NCBI RefSeq assembly: GCF_014041935.1
Contig: NZ_CP059491.1
Location: forward strand, 2,170,001 to 2,234,000
From: Gordonia jinghuaiqii
GTDB lineage: Bacteria > Actinomycetota > Actinomycetes > Mycobacteriales > Mycobacteriaceae
Reading direction: 5' to 3'
DNA length: 64,000 nt
The number at the start of each line of letters is the position of its first letter. Position 1 is the first letter of the stretch. The notes under the pieces are model-generated. The model was given only the letters and a program-made list of their open reading frames with translations. It searched no databases and was not told where the DNA came from. The translations under genes and the position numbers were made by a program. Shown here piece by piece: positions 27,829-36,476 of the stretch.

Positions 27829-28305
27829 GTGCTGAACAAGGACGCCGGGACCACGACCGCCGACGGCTACATGGTGAAGGTACCGGTGCGCTGGTCGGAC
27901 ATGGATGTCTACGCGCACATCAACCACGCCCGGATGGTCACGTTGCTGGAAGAGGCACGCATCCCTTGGTTGTTCTACGACGGCCGGCCGACCGCGTCGC
28001 TCCGCGAGGGCTGCCTCGTCACGGACCTGCACGTGAAATATCAGGCACAGCTGCGTCATTCCGAGGGGCCGATCGAGGTCACCATGTACGTACAGCGCGT
28101 GCGCGCCGTCGACTTCACCGTCGGATACGAGGTGCGCGCGAGTGGTGCCGACCCGGCGTCGAAGCCTGCGGTCGTCGCGAGCACACAGCTCGTCGCCTTC
28201 GACGTCGACGCCCAGCGCATCGCGCGGCTCAGCCCGGAACAGAAGGAGTACCTCGCCGAGTTCCGCCGCCCGGCAGCCGATTCGGTGCCGAAGAGTCCCC
28301 GCTGA
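27829..28305 (+). CDS. Hot-dog acyl-CoA thioesterase (Rv2475c type)
   Basis: 158-residue 4-hydroxybenzoyl-CoA thioesterase-like hot-dog protein: VRWSDMDVYAHINHARMVTLLEEAR contains the catalytic Asp (in SDMD) and the family HINHA helix. Start choice: GTG at 27829 has AGGGGA 8 nt upstream; an ATG at 27820 would begin right on that sequence, and the frame is open from 27745. The stop overlaps the next start (TGATG), so the two genes are coupled. Thioesterases of this type hydrolyse acyl-CoAs; the substrate is unknown. In M. tuberculosis the homologue follows gdh directly. Confidence 0.85.
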   Translation: MLNKDAGTTTADGYMVKVPVRWSDMDVYAHINHARMVTLLEEARIPWLFYDGRPTASLREGCLVTDLHVKYQAQLRHSEGPIEVTMYVQRVRAVDFTVGYEVRASGADPASKPAVVASTQLVAFDVDAQRIARLSPEQKEYLAEFRRPAADSVPKSPR

Positions 28306-28991
28306 TGGAGCGCTTCGTCGAGGTGGCCGCCTCGGACCGCAGCAACGCGCTCGCGTTCCTCGCGCACTCGTTGCGCCTCGACGACGCAGGCGTCGTCCGG
28401 GTGGTGGCGCGTCGTGACGGTTTGGTCGCACTGTGGTCGCACACCGGTTTCGAGGTCCTCGCGACCCGGTCGGTGACCGGGCGCGTGGCGCCCGCCGACC
28501 TGGTCTGCGACGCGGAGGCATTGCATTCGGCGTTGGGCTCGGCCGCACCCGGTGCGGCGATCGATCCGGGATTCTCGCTCGACAGTGCCTGGCGCGGAGC
28601 ACTTCCCGCGGCCGCCGGCTTCCGGCACATCGACGATGTGCCTGCTCGCAGCGTGGTGTCCCTGTCCCGGGAGGGGGCACGGGTGGCCCGCGACGAGGGC
28701 AGTGCGCACGGCCCGCCGACGGGTCTGCTCGATCAGGACGTACTCGAGGTGTCCTCCGGCGACGGGGCGCTACGGGCGGCGGTCGCGATGCGCTCGCTGT
28801 TCGCGCTCACCGGAATGGGATTCATCCGCGACACCGACGGCCGCGCCGTCACCGAATCCTCCGACGTCGACGCCATCGCCGCCGACGAACCCGTACGAAT
28901 CCGCATGTCGGCGGCGTGGATTCGCATCGACGCCCGGTACGGCTCGGTGTATCAGCGGCGTCACCGCGACCTCGCGGTCACCGTGCTCTGA
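28305..28991 (+). CDS. Conserved actinobacterial protein (Rv2474c type)
   Basis: 228-residue soluble protein without signal peptide or membrane segments, starting one base inside the stop codon of the thioesterase gene. It opens MERFVEVAASDRSNALAFL, has a moderately hydrophobic middle (LFALTGMGFIRDTDG) and ends in a strand-rich region (VRIRMSAAWIRIDARYGSVYQRR). I recognise no catalytic motif. Its constant position beside the thioesterase and gdh in mycobacteria and here suggests a shared but undefined role; calling a function would be a guess. Confidence 0.75.
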   Translation: MERFVEVAASDRSNALAFLAHSLRLDDAGVVRVVARRDGLVALWSHTGFEVLATRSVTGRVAPADLVCDAEALHSALGSAAPGAAIDPGFSLDSAWRGALPAAAGFRHIDDVPARSVVSLSREGARVARDEGSAHGPPTGLLDQDVLEVSSGDGALRAAVAMRSLFALTGMGFIRDTDGRAVTESSDVDAIAADEPVRIRMSAAWIRIDARYGSVYQRRHRDLAVTVL

Positions 28992-29017
28992 ACCGATTGC
29001 GGCCGCTCGGTGGGTCC

Positions 29018-30943
29018 TCAGACCAGCCAGGCCGCCGAGTCGGGGGCGAGCATGCCCTCGACCAGAGGTGAGCTGACCAGCAGCAGCTCGCCCGGCGGCA
29101 GCGGCACCGGCTCGTCGCCGGCGTTCAGCGCACACACCAGATGTCCCTCGGACCGGCGGAAGGCCAGGCACCCCTCGGGGGCTCCGTACCACTCGAGGTG
29201 GTCACCCGCGAATTCTCTACGGGTGTACCGCAATTCGATGGCAGCCCGATACAGCGACAGCATCGAGCCGACGTCCTCGAGCTGGGCCTCGACGGTGAGT
29301 GCCCGCCACGAGGCGGGGATCGGAAGCCACGTGTCCGGTGAGGTGCTGAAGCCGAAGGGTGGCTCGGTGCCCTCCCACGGAAGGGGTACCCGGCACCCGT
29401 CGCGACCACGCTCGGTGTGACCCGAACGTTCCCAGACCGGATCCTGCAGGGCATCGTCGGGAAGGTCGTCGACATTCGGCAGACCGAGTTCGGAGCCGTT
29501 GTAGAGGAATATGGTTCCGGGCAGCGCCATCTCGACGACGAGCATCGCGCGGGCCCGCCGGGTACCGCGCTCGAGATCGAGGACGCCGGTCTGCGGGTCG
29601 GTGACGGCGTAGCGGGTCACCTCGCGGGCGACGTCGTGATTCGACAGCGTCCACGTGGGAGTTCCCGAGACCGACAACACCGCGTCGAGAGAGTTCTCGA
29701 TGGCCTCGCGGATCGCGCCGGATTCGAAGGGCGCCTTGGCGAGCCGGAAGTTGAAGCCGAGATGGAGCTCGTCGGGACGCAGGTACTCGGCGAAACGTTC
29801 GTTGTCGTCGACCCAGATCTCGCCGACGTTCGCGGCGCCGGGGTACTCGTCGATGACCTTGCGGATCTTGCGGTGGATCTCGTGCACCGCATAGTTGTTG
29901 AAGCGCGGGTCGTCGTCGGAGTTCTGCAGCAGCTTGGTGTCCGTGAGGTCCATGTCCGGCAGCTCCGCGGGCTTGGCCATGCCGTGCGCGACGTCGATGC
30001 GGAAGCCGTCGACACCGCGGTCGAGCCAGAACCGCAGGGTCTTCTCGAGGTCGGCGAAGACCTCGGGGTTCTCCCAGTTCAGGTCGGGCTGTTCCTTGGC
30101 GAAGATGTGCAGGTACCACTGGCCGGGTGTGCCGTCGGCCTCGGTGACGCGGGTCCACGCCGGACCGCCGAAGATGCTGTGCCAGTTGTTCGGCGGCTCG
30201 TCGCCGTCGTCGCCGCGGCCGTCGCGGAAGATGTAGCGCTCGCGTTCGGCGCTGCCGGGCGCGGCGGCCAGCGCCGCCCGGAACCACTCGTGCCGATCGC
30301 TGGTGTGGTTGGGCACGAGGTCCATGGTGACGCGGATGTCGCGCGCGTGGGCCTCGGCGACGAGATCGTCGAAGACGGCGAGATCGCCGAAGAGTGGGTC
30401 GACGTCGCGTGGATCGGCGACGTCATAACCGTGGTCTGCCATCGGTGAGGTCATGATCGGGCTGAGCCAGATGGCGTCGACGCCGAGTAGTTCGAGGTAG
30501 CCCAGCTTGTCGATGACTCCGGCGAGGTCACCCACGCCGTCACCGTCGAGGTCGGAGAACGACCGCGGGTAGATCTGGTAGAACACCGCCGACTGCCACC
30601 AGCTCGTGTCGGTCGGATCGAGTTGGGACACCACGGCCGCCGCCGGTTGCCGGTCCCCGGGCTCGGTGTCGGCCGCGGTCTCGGTCGTCGGCTCCAGCGA
30701 CTCCTCGATGTCGTCGGCTTCGGCATCGGCGTCGGCTTCGATCGCGTCCTCGTCGAGGGGCTCGTCGGCGAGGACGCCGAGGGGCTCGTCCGAGACATCG
30801 TCGGTGCTCACCACATGGTCGGTACCCGCGCCACCCTGCGAACCCGGTGACGGTACTTCGTCGTGCGCGCCGTCGGGCTGACCCCGGTCAGATGGTTCGG
30901 CGGGGACAACATCGGGTGGTGTCTCATCGCTCACCGTGGTCAT
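29018..30943 (-). CDS. aglA: Alpha-glucosidase (GH13) with acidic N-terminal extension
   Basis: 641-residue glycoside hydrolase family 13 enzyme. The catalytic domain starts at about residue 115 (WWQSAVFYQIYPRSF). It contains DLVPNHTS, the nucleophile D317 in GFRIDVAHG, the acid/base E375 in VGEIWV and D437 in LSNHD. The pattern fits oligo-1,6-glucosidase/alpha-glucosidase that releases glucose from maltose- or trehalose-derived glucans. Residues 1-108 are an Asp/Glu/Pro-rich, probably disordered extension (DEPLDEDAIEADADAEADD) not usual for the family. The ATG at 30943 has AGGTAGGG upstream and no better internal start is visible, so the extension is probably translated. It lies next to glbO as in M. 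tuberculosis (Rv2471-Rv2470). Confidence 0.9.
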   Translation of the reverse strand: MTTVSDETPPDVVPAEPSDRGQPDGAHDEVPSPGSQGGAGTDHVVSTDDVSDEPLGVLADEPLDEDAIEADADAEADDIEESLEPTTETAADTEPGDRQPAAAVVSQLDPTDTSWWQSAVFYQIYPRSFSDLDGDGVGDLAGVIDKLGYLELLGVDAIWLSPIMTSPMADHGYDVADPRDVDPLFGDLAVFDDLVAEAHARDIRVTMDLVPNHTSDRHEWFRAALAAAPGSAERERYIFRDGRGDDGDEPPNNWHSIFGGPAWTRVTEADGTPGQWYLHIFAKEQPDLNWENPEVFADLEKTLRFWLDRGVDGFRIDVAHGMAKPAELPDMDLTDTKLLQNSDDDPRFNNYAVHEIHRKIRKVIDEYPGAANVGEIWVDDNERFAEYLRPDELHLGFNFRLAKAPFESGAIREAIENSLDAVLSVSGTPTWTLSNHDVAREVTRYAVTDPQTGVLDLERGTRRARAMLVVEMALPGTIFLYNGSELGLPNVDDLPDDALQDPVWERSGHTERGRDGCRVPLPWEGTEPPFGFSTSPDTWLPIPASWRALTVEAQLEDVGSMLSLYRAAIELRYTRREFAGDHLEWYGAPEGCLAFRRSEGHLVCALNAGDEPVPLPPGELLLVSSPLVEGMLAPDSAAWLV

Positions 30944-31029
30944 TGTGCCCTACCTGAGATTTCTTCGAGAAATCCAGGTCAGTCGGCGAGTCGGTGGTGA
31001 GTCCGCGGCGTGTCGCGCGGAAAGTGGCC

Positions 31030-31479
31030 TCAGAAGGGCGAGTTCACCATCGACTGGGCGGCCATCTCCATGTAATCGGTGAGCGCCTTGCGATGTGGGG
31101 CGTCGAGGGTCTCGTCGTCGATCGCGGCGATGGCGGTGTGCATGCAGCGGAGCCACGCGTCACGCTCGATCGGACCGACGCGGAACGGGTTGTGGCGCAT
31201 CCGCAATCGCGGATGGCCGCGCTCCTCGGAGTAGGTGCGCGGGCCGCCCCAGTACTGCTCGAGGAACATGCGCAGCCGGCGCTCGGCCGGGCCGAGGTCT
31301 TCCTCGGGATACAGCGGACGCAGCACCTGGTCCTTGGCAACCTCGATGTAGAAGACCTCGGTCAGCCGCCGGAAGGTCTCGGCGCCACCGACCTCGTCGT
31401 AGAAGCTGCGCGCGGGGGTCGGTTCGGCCGCTGGGGCCGCAGGAGGGATGTTGCCGGGTTCGCCAGTCACCTTTGCCAT
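31030..31479 (-). CDS. glbO: Group II truncated hemoglobin O
   Basis: 149-residue 2-on-2 globin. The segments [17 protein letters not shown] and [13 protein letters not shown] are almost those of M. tuberculosis trHbO. The proximal heme ligand is H96 (H75 in M. tuberculosis) and the distal-pocket tryptophan is W109 (W88); the CD1 tyrosine lies in LYPEEDL. The ATG at 31479 has a GAGGA ribosome-binding site; the N-terminus carries about 21 residues ([17 protein letters not shown]) before the globin fold. The protein binds O2 with high affinity and has been linked to respiration, NO or peroxide handling. The next gene is divergent, 149 bp away. Confidence 0.95.
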   Translation of the reverse strand: MAKVTGEPGNIPPAAPAAEPTPARSFYDEVGGAETFRRLTEVFYIEVAKDQVLRPLYPEEDLGPAERRLRMFLEQYWGGPRTYSEERGHPRLRMRHNPFRVGPIERDAWLRCMHTAIAAIDDETLDAPHRKALTDYMEMAAQSMVNSPF

Positions 31480-31628
31480 TGTCCTCACCGCCGCGGCCGC
31501 TCTCAACGTGACCGTCCGCCAGCCGCCCGTGAGCTGCCCGGACACCGGCGAAACCACCTGCACGACGAGCTCGACCGTGGTGGACTTGTGCTCGTCGAGG
31601 TGACCCCAGGCGAGGTGAGGGAGGCGAC

Positions 31629-32231
31629 GTGACGCACGGCTCACACAAGAAGAAGGCCGGGTTGACGATGGTGCGCGCCGCGCCCGCGGAGAGCGCCACC
31701 ACGGGTGCGCGGGCGTGGACACGCCGGCGGGTCCTGCTGCTCAACGCCACCTACGAGCCACTCACCGCCGTCACCGTCCGGCGTGCCGTCGTCCTCGTCC
31801 TGGCCGAACGCGCCGATCTGGTCCACGCCGACGAGACAGGAGACGCGGTCCACTCGAGTGGTACCTCGGTGCCCGTCCCGACCGTGATCCGGCTGCGGAC
31901 CTACGTCCGCGTGCCCTATCGCGCGGCGGTCCCGATGAACCGCGCCGCCCTTCTGCACCGCGACCGGTTTCGGTGCGGGTACTGCGGCACACGGGCGACG
32001 ACGATCGACCACATCGTGCCGCGCAGCCGCGGCGGGACCCACGACTGGCAGAACTGTGTGGCGTGCTGTGCGTCGTGCAATCACCGCAAGGCCGACCGGC
32101 TGCTCAGCGAGTTGGGCTGGGCGCTCCGCACCGTCCCGGCCGAGCCGAGGGGCAGGCACTGGCGCCTGCTCGCGACGGTCAAGGACATCGACCCGGCCTG
32201 GGTTCGGTACATCGACGCGGGCGCGGCATGA
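31629..32231 (+). CDS. HNH endonuclease domain protein (Rv2469c type)
   Basis: 200-residue protein with an N-terminal basic region ([27 protein letters not shown]) and a C-terminal HNH/zinc module: [15 protein letters not shown] and CASCN HRK. The two CxxC pairs bind Zn and the DH plus the final HRK supply the metal-dependent nuclease site. It starts with GTG at 31629 with GGGAGG 4 nt upstream. Homologues form a small single-copy actinobacterial family with this genomic position; the DNA target and function are not known. It is unrelated in layout to the DUF222-type HNH protein at 1.3-3.0 kb. Confidence 0.88.
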   Translation: MTHGSHKKKAGLTMVRAAPAESATTGARAWTRRRVLLLNATYEPLTAVTVRRAVVLVLAERADLVHADETGDAVHSSGTSVPVPTVIRLRTYVRVPYRAAVPMNRAALLHRDRFRCGYCGTRATTIDHIVPRSRGGTHDWQNCVACCASCNHRKADRLLSELGWALRTVPAEPRGRHWRLLATVKDIDPAWVRYIDAGAA

Positions 32232-32391
32232 GGTGTCCTCGCGCGCCGGGAATCGGTCACCGGAGGCTCGCGGATGCGTCTACGACGCGCTGTAGGGCCC
32301 GATGTACCGGTCGGTCGCTGGTGGGCTAGATTGATCAACGATGACCTGCGCCGACAACGGGCGGGTCCGGCGCGACCATCGAAAGGGTGAC

Positions 32392-32646
32392 ATGGACGTC
32401 GACAGCCTGATCGTCCCCATCGGAGTGCCAGTCACGATCGTGACGGTGCTCTTCGTGCTGCTCTGTGTTGTCGCGATGGTGTTCTCCTCCGGGGTCAAGT
32501 ACCCGAAGGTCAAGGAGTACACCCTCGACCAGCAGTGGGAGCATGCACCGCTTCTCTTCAGTGCCACCGACATCGAACCGATGGCACTTCCGCGGCACGC
32601 GGAACCCGGCGATGTGGATGGGAGCTCGGCAAGTGGCAAGTGGTGA
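32392..32646 (+). CDS. ctaJ: Probable aa3-type cytochrome oxidase subunit CtaJ
   Basis: 84-residue single-pass membrane protein: DSLIVPIGVPVTIVTVLFVLL is the transmembrane helix near the N-terminus, followed by a soluble domain with YPKVKEYTLDQQWEHAPLLF and a histidine/proline-rich tail. The ATG at 32392 has AAGGGTGA just upstream. A small protein of this design in the HNH-to-pepN interval of mycobacteria was identified as an accessory subunit (CtaJ) of cytochrome aa3 in the CIII2CIV2 supercomplex; identity here rests on position and layout, recalled from memory. It overlaps the start of the next gene, suggesting coupled translation. Confidence 0.6.
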   Translation: MDVDSLIVPIGVPVTIVTVLFVLLCVVAMVFSSGVKYPKVKEYTLDQQWEHAPLLFSATDIEPMALPRHAEPGDVDGSSASGKW

Positions 32647-33127
32647 GGTTTCGCACGCGAATGTGAGTGCAGAGGTCGCGGCCCGGTCGGCCGCCGAACT
32701 GCCGCTCGGAGCAGTGATCACCAACAGCGGTCGCATCTCCGCGGCCCGCTACCCGGGTGACTCACCGACGACTCCGCCGTTCAGTCAGCGCGATCTGATC
32801 GCACTCGACGACACTCTGAAGGCCGCCAGCGAGAAGGCGCTCGTGCGCTTCTCGGTCTACATCGGTGACCTCGACGGCGACCCCGAGGCCGGCGCCCGCG
32901 CGATCCTCGCGAAGTCGCCCGAACCGGCGTACGGCACGCTCATCGCCGTCTCGCCGAACACTCGGGACGTGGTCGTGGTGTCCGGCAGCAAGGTGTCGAG
33001 CCGCGTCAACGATCGCGTCGCCGCTCTCGGCGTCACCGCCGCGGTCACCGGTTTCCGGCAGGGAAACCTGATCGACGGTCTGATCGCCGCGCTGCGCGTC
33101 ATGGCGACCGCTGCCGCAGGCGGCTAG
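32633..33127 (+). CDS. DUF5130-type (TPM-like) protein, Rv2468c type
   Basis: 164 residues from the GTG at 32633, overlapping the ctaJ stop by 14 nt; alternative in-frame ATGs lie at 32612 and 32618. The middle resembles TPM/DUF5130 domains: LVRFSVYIGDLDGDPEA, AILAKSPEPAYGTLIAVSPN and VVVVSGSKVSSRVNDR. The C-terminal helix is FRQGNLIDGLIAALRVM. No signal peptide or membrane segment is present. Rv2468c-type proteins are conserved in mycobacteria next to pepN; the function is unknown, though TPM domains occur in photosystem- and respiratory-complex repair factors, which is suggestive beside ctaJ. The coding end ATAAAGG and its stop codon have been tandemly duplicated downstream. Confidence 0.7.
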   Translation: MASGEVSHANVSAEVAARSAAELPLGAVITNSGRISAARYPGDSPTTPPFSQRDLIALDDTLKAASEKALVRFSVYIGDLDGDPEAGARAILAKSPEPAYGTLIAVSPNTRDVVVVSGSKVSSRVNDRVAALGVTAAVTGFRQGNLIDGLIAALRVMATAAAGG

Positions 33128-33204
33128 TCAGCACCGCTGCTGCAGGCGGCTGGTCAGCACCGCTGCTGCAGGCGGCTGGTCAGCACCGCTGCTGCAGGCG
33201 GCTG
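33127..33204. repeat. 26-bp tandem repeat, 3 copies
   Basis: Three exact copies of a 26-bp unit (gtcagcaccgctgctgcagg followed by cggctg) begin at the stop codon of the DUF5130-type gene. The 3' coding end itself (accgctgccgcaggcggctag) is a diverged copy of the unit, so the array was probably seeded by the gene end with TAG changed to TGG. Confidence 0.88.
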
Positions 33205-33244
33205 GTCGGTTCACACAGAAACACAGACAGACAAGACAGACAAA

Positions 33245-33285
33245 CAAGGAGGCCGCCCCACCGATCCGGTGGGGCGGCCTCCTTG
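33245..33285. terminator. Bidirectional terminator between DUF5130-type gene and dctA
   Basis: Perfect 19-bp stem (CAAGGAGGCCGCCCCACCG and its complement) with a 3-nt loop lies between two convergent genes, a strong stem-loop terminator for either direction, without a long U-tract. Confidence 0.8.
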
Positions 33286-33303
33286 TCGTGACGGGGTCTC
33301 GGG

Positions 33304-34770
33304 TCAGTGCGTGAGCACCTTCTGGGTGCCGGCCTCGTGAGCGCCGGCGCCTGCGGACTCGAGCTCGTCGTCGACCATGTTGGTCTCGTCGAACGGCAGG
33401 CGACCGGAGAGAACCTCGTCGATCTGCTGCTTGTCCATGGTGCTGGTCCACGAGCCGACCAGCAGGGTGGCGACCGCGTTGCCGGAGAAGTTGGTGACCG
33501 CACGGGCCTCCGACATGAACCGGTCGATGCCGACGATGAGTCCGACGCCGTCGAGCAACTCGGGGCGATGCGCCTGGAGTCCGCCGGCCAGGGTGGCCAG
33601 TCCGGCGCCGCTCACGCCCGCCGCTCCCTTGGAGGCGATGATCATGAAGGCCAGCAGGCCGATCTGCTCACCGATGGACAGCGGGTCGCCCATCGCGTCG
33701 GCGATGAAGATCGAGGCCATGGTCAGGTAGATCGCGGTGCCGTCGAGGTTGAAGGAGTAGCCGGTCGGGACCACGACGCCGACGGTGGTCTTCTCCACAC
33801 CGAGGTGCTCCATCTTCGCGATCAGGCGGGGCAGCGCCGACTCCGACGACGATGTCGCGAAGATCAGCAGGTACTCGCGGGCCAGGTAGCGGACGAGGCG
33901 GAAGATCGACACTCCGGCGATGGTCCGCAGCAGCACTCCGAGCACGCCGAAGACGAAGACCAGGCAGGTGATATAGAACGCCAGCATCAGGGTGAGCAGC
34001 TGCTGAACCGCCGCCCAGCCGGTCTGTCCGACGACGTTGGCGATGGCGCCGAACGCGCCGATGGGGGCAACCCACAGCACCATGGTCAGGACCTTGAAGA
34101 CGAGCTTCTGGAAGTATGCGATGGCGGTCAGGATCGGTTCGCCCGTACGACCCATGCTCTGGATCGCGAAACCGACCAGCAGCGCGATGAACAGGGCCTG
34201 CAGGACGCTCCCGCCGGTCAGTGAGGACAGCATCGACTCCGGGATGATGCCCTGGATGAAGTCCATGGTGCCGCCGGATTCGTGGGCGTCGGCCGCCAGT
34301 TTCTCACCCTCACCCGAGACCGGATCGATGTTGAGTCCCTCGCCGGGCTGGATGAGGTTGCCGACGACCAGGCCGATGGCCAGCGCCACGGTCGACATGA
34401 TCAGGAAGTAGGCGAAGGCCAGGCCGCCGACCTTGCCGACGGTCGCGGCCTTGCGGACCGAACCGATACCCAGCACGATCGTGCAGAAGATGACCGGTGC
34501 GATCATCATCTTGATCAGGCTGACGAACATCGTGCCCAGGACGCCGAGGTCCTTGCCGACCTCGGGTGCGACGAGACCCACGACGACGCCGGCGACGACC
34601 GCGATGATGACCGCGATGTAGAGCCAGTGCGTGCGATCCTTTTTGCGACCCTTGGGGTCCGCAGTCCCGTCCTCCGCAGTCCCGCCCTCCGCGGTCCCGG
34701 CGCCGGTGCTCCCCGCCGGGTCGGAGGGTTCTCCGCCCCGGCTGTCACCGGGCCCCTGTCGAACGTTCAT
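33304..34770 (-). CDS. dctA: C4-dicarboxylate transporter DctA (SDF family)
   Basis: 488-residue Na+ or H+-coupled symporter. SDF marks: FATSSSESALP (re-entrant loop 1), VVPTGYSFNLDGTAIY (helix 7, canonical NLDGT), GAAGVSGAGLATLAG (loop 2) and VGIDRFMSEARAVTNFSGNAVA (helix 8 with the substrate Asp/Arg/Asn). These fit succinate, fumarate and malate uptake. The start at 34770 (MNVRQGPGD) has AGGAGAGGA upstream; the frame extends to 34857. The divergent CitA/DcuS-type two-component system 125 bp away is the likely regulator, as with dctA in Corynebacterium glutamicum. The first about 55 residues are hydrophilic, Gly/Pro/Asp-rich. Confidence 0.93.
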   Translation of the reverse strand: MNVRQGPGDSRGGEPSDPAGSTGAGTAEGGTAEDGTADPKGRKKDRTHWLYIAVIIAVVAGVVVGLVAPEVGKDLGVLGTMFVSLIKMMIAPVIFCTIVLGIGSVRKAATVGKVGGLAFAYFLIMSTVALAIGLVVGNLIQPGEGLNIDPVSGEGEKLAADAHESGGTMDFIQGIIPESMLSSLTGGSVLQALFIALLVGFAIQSMGRTGEPILTAIAYFQKLVFKVLTMVLWVAPIGAFGAIANVVGQTGWAAVQQLLTLMLAFYITCLVFVFGVLGVLLRTIAGVSIFRLVRYLAREYLLIFATSSSESALPRLIAKMEHLGVEKTTVGVVVPTGYSFNLDGTAIYLTMASIFIADAMGDPLSIGEQIGLLAFMIIASKGAAGVSGAGLATLAGGLQAHRPELLDGVGLIVGIDRFMSEARAVTNFSGNAVATLLVGSWTSTMDKQQIDEVLSGRLPFDETNMVDDELESAGAGAHEAGTQKVLTH

Positions 34771-34830
34771 CGGCCGATCCTCTCCTCGTACAACGGTCAC
34801 CATCTGTTGGTTAGGATTGTGGACCGCCGC

Positions 34831-34846
34831 GGTGACGAGGGTCACG
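34831..34846. promoter_or_regulatory. Inverted repeat in the dctA / sensor-kinase intergenic region
   Basis: GTGAC-GAGG-GTCAC (34832-34845) lies between dctA and the kinase gene. Another GGTCAC motif is at 34794-34799. It is a candidate binding site for the response regulator encoded in the adjacent operon. Confidence 0.45.
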
Positions 34847-34895
34847 GTTCTGTTCATTACGTTCAGCGCCTGTCAGGCGGGAAGAGAGGGTCCGC

Positions 34896-36476
34896 ATGCG
34901 GTGGTACCCGCGGACGCTCGCCGGTCAGGTGGCCGCGCTCGCACTCGTCGTCGTCGCGGTGGTCGTCGTCGCGGGCAGTGTGCTCGCCGCCGTCGATGCC
35001 CGCGTCGATGCCGACCGCGCCGCGCGCGACGAGGTCACCGCGGTCGCGGTGAGCCTGGCGCAGTCGCCCTCGACCGTCACCGCCCTCACCTCGCCCGATC
35101 CCAGCGTCGTCCTGCAGCCGGTCACCGAGAGGGTGCGCGCGGCCACGGGCGTCGCCTTCATCACCGTGCTCGCACCGGACCGGACGCGCTACACCCACAC
35201 CGACCCGGAGTTGATCGGGAAGCCCTACATCGGCAGCATCGACGCGGCGCTGCGGGGTGAGACGGTCACCGAGACCTACACCGGCACCCTCGGCCCGTCG
35301 ATCCGGACGATCGCGCCGGTGTTCGACGAGGACGGCCGCGTGATCGGAATGGTGGCGGCGGGGATCACGCAGCGCTCACTGACCTCGTCGTGGCTCACCC
35401 AGTTGCCGCTCATCGGTCTCACGGCGCTGGCCGCACTGCTCACCGCGGTGGTCGGGCTGTGGCTGATCCGGCGCAGGCTCGTCCGCCAGACCGGCGGGCT
35501 CGCCCCCGACGAGCTGCGGCTCATGTACGACCACCACGATGCGGTACTCCGGTCGGTGCGCGAGGGACTGATCGTCCTCGAGGACGGGCGGCCGGCGCTG
35601 GTCAACGCCGAGGCGCACCGCTTGCTCGGCATCGACACCGAGACGCCGCCCGAGGAGTTGCCCGTGTTCCTCACCGAGGGACAGGACCCGGTCGACGACA
35701 TGCTCTACGCCGACCGCGGACGAGTGCTGCTGGTCAACCGGTCCCCGGTGTCCGGGAGGCGTCGCTCGTCGGTCGTCACCATTCGCGACCGGACCGAGCT
35801 CTCGGAGGCCATGGGTGAACTCGACACGATGACCAGGTTCGCCGAGGCGTTGCGATCGCAGGCGCACGACGGGGCCAACCGGCTGCACACCGTCATCGCG
35901 CTCGTCGAGATGGGACGGCCGGACGAGGCGGTCCGGTTGGCTACCACCGAATTCGAACTGTCCCAACACCTCATCGACCGGATGACCCAGGCGGTGGCCG
36001 AGCCGACCCTCGTGGCATTGCTGCTCGGCAAGACCGCCCAGGCCGCCGAACGGGGAATCCAGCTCTCCCTCACCGAGGGGTCGCAGGTGAGTGATGCCGC
36101 CACCCGGATTCTGACGCCGGGGGAGCTGATCACCGTCGTGGGCAACCTCATCGACAACGCGCTCGACGCCTGCGACCCGGCCGACCCGTGGGTCGAGGTG
36201 ACCGTCACCGGCGACGACCACGCCCTCGACATCGTCGTCGCCGACAGCGGAACCGGGATGGACGCCGGCACATTCGCGCTCGCGACGACCCGCGGCTACT
36301 CGACCAAGGCGGGCGGTGACGAGGCCGGCCGGGGGTTGGGACTCGCCCTCGTCGCCCAGGTCGTGGCACGTCATCGCGGGTCCCTGACCGCCGAGGACAC
36401 CTACGGCTCGGTCGTCTCGGCCCGAGTCTTCGCCGGCGCCGGCACCGGCACGGATGCCGAGGAGGGCGGGCGATGA
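34896..36476 (+). CDS. Sensor histidine kinase, CitA/DcuS family
   Basis: 526-residue membrane kinase. TM1 (about 10-30), an extracytoplasmic sCache/PASp ligand domain (about 35-170, with the signature VFDEDGRVIGMVAAGIT), TM2 (about 170-195), a cytoplasmic PAS domain (about 215-300), then the short Spo0B-type dimerisation domain with phosphoacceptor H324 in RSQAHDGANRLHTV. The HATPase domain has NLIDNALDAC, ADSGTGMD and GRGLGLALV. Such kinases sense external citrate or C4-dicarboxylates. The ATG at 34896 has GAGAGGG upstream. It overlaps the response regulator gene by 4 nt and diverges from dctA. Confidence 0.93.
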   Translation: MRWYPRTLAGQVAALALVVVAVVVVAGSVLAAVDARVDADRAARDEVTAVAVSLAQSPSTVTALTSPDPSVVLQPVTERVRAATGVAFITVLAPDRTRYTHTDPELIGKPYIGSIDAALRGETVTETYTGTLGPSIRTIAPVFDEDGRVIGMVAAGITQRSLTSSWLTQLPLIGLTALAALLTAVVGLWLIRRRLVRQTGGLAPDELRLMYDHHDAVLRSVREGLIVLEDGRPALVNAEAHRLLGIDTETPPEELPVFLTEGQDPVDDMLYADRGRVLLVNRSPVSGRRRSSVVTIRDRTELSEAMGELDTMTRFAEALRSQAHDGANRLHTVIALVEMGRPDEAVRLATTEFELSQHLIDRMTQAVAEPTLVALLLGKTAQAAERGIQLSLTEGSQVSDAATRILTPGELITVVGNLIDNALDACDPADPWVEVTVTGDDHALDIVVADSGTGMDAGTFALATTRGYSTKAGGDEAGRGLGLALVAQVVARHRGSLTAEDTYGSVVSARVFAGAGTGTDAEEGGR

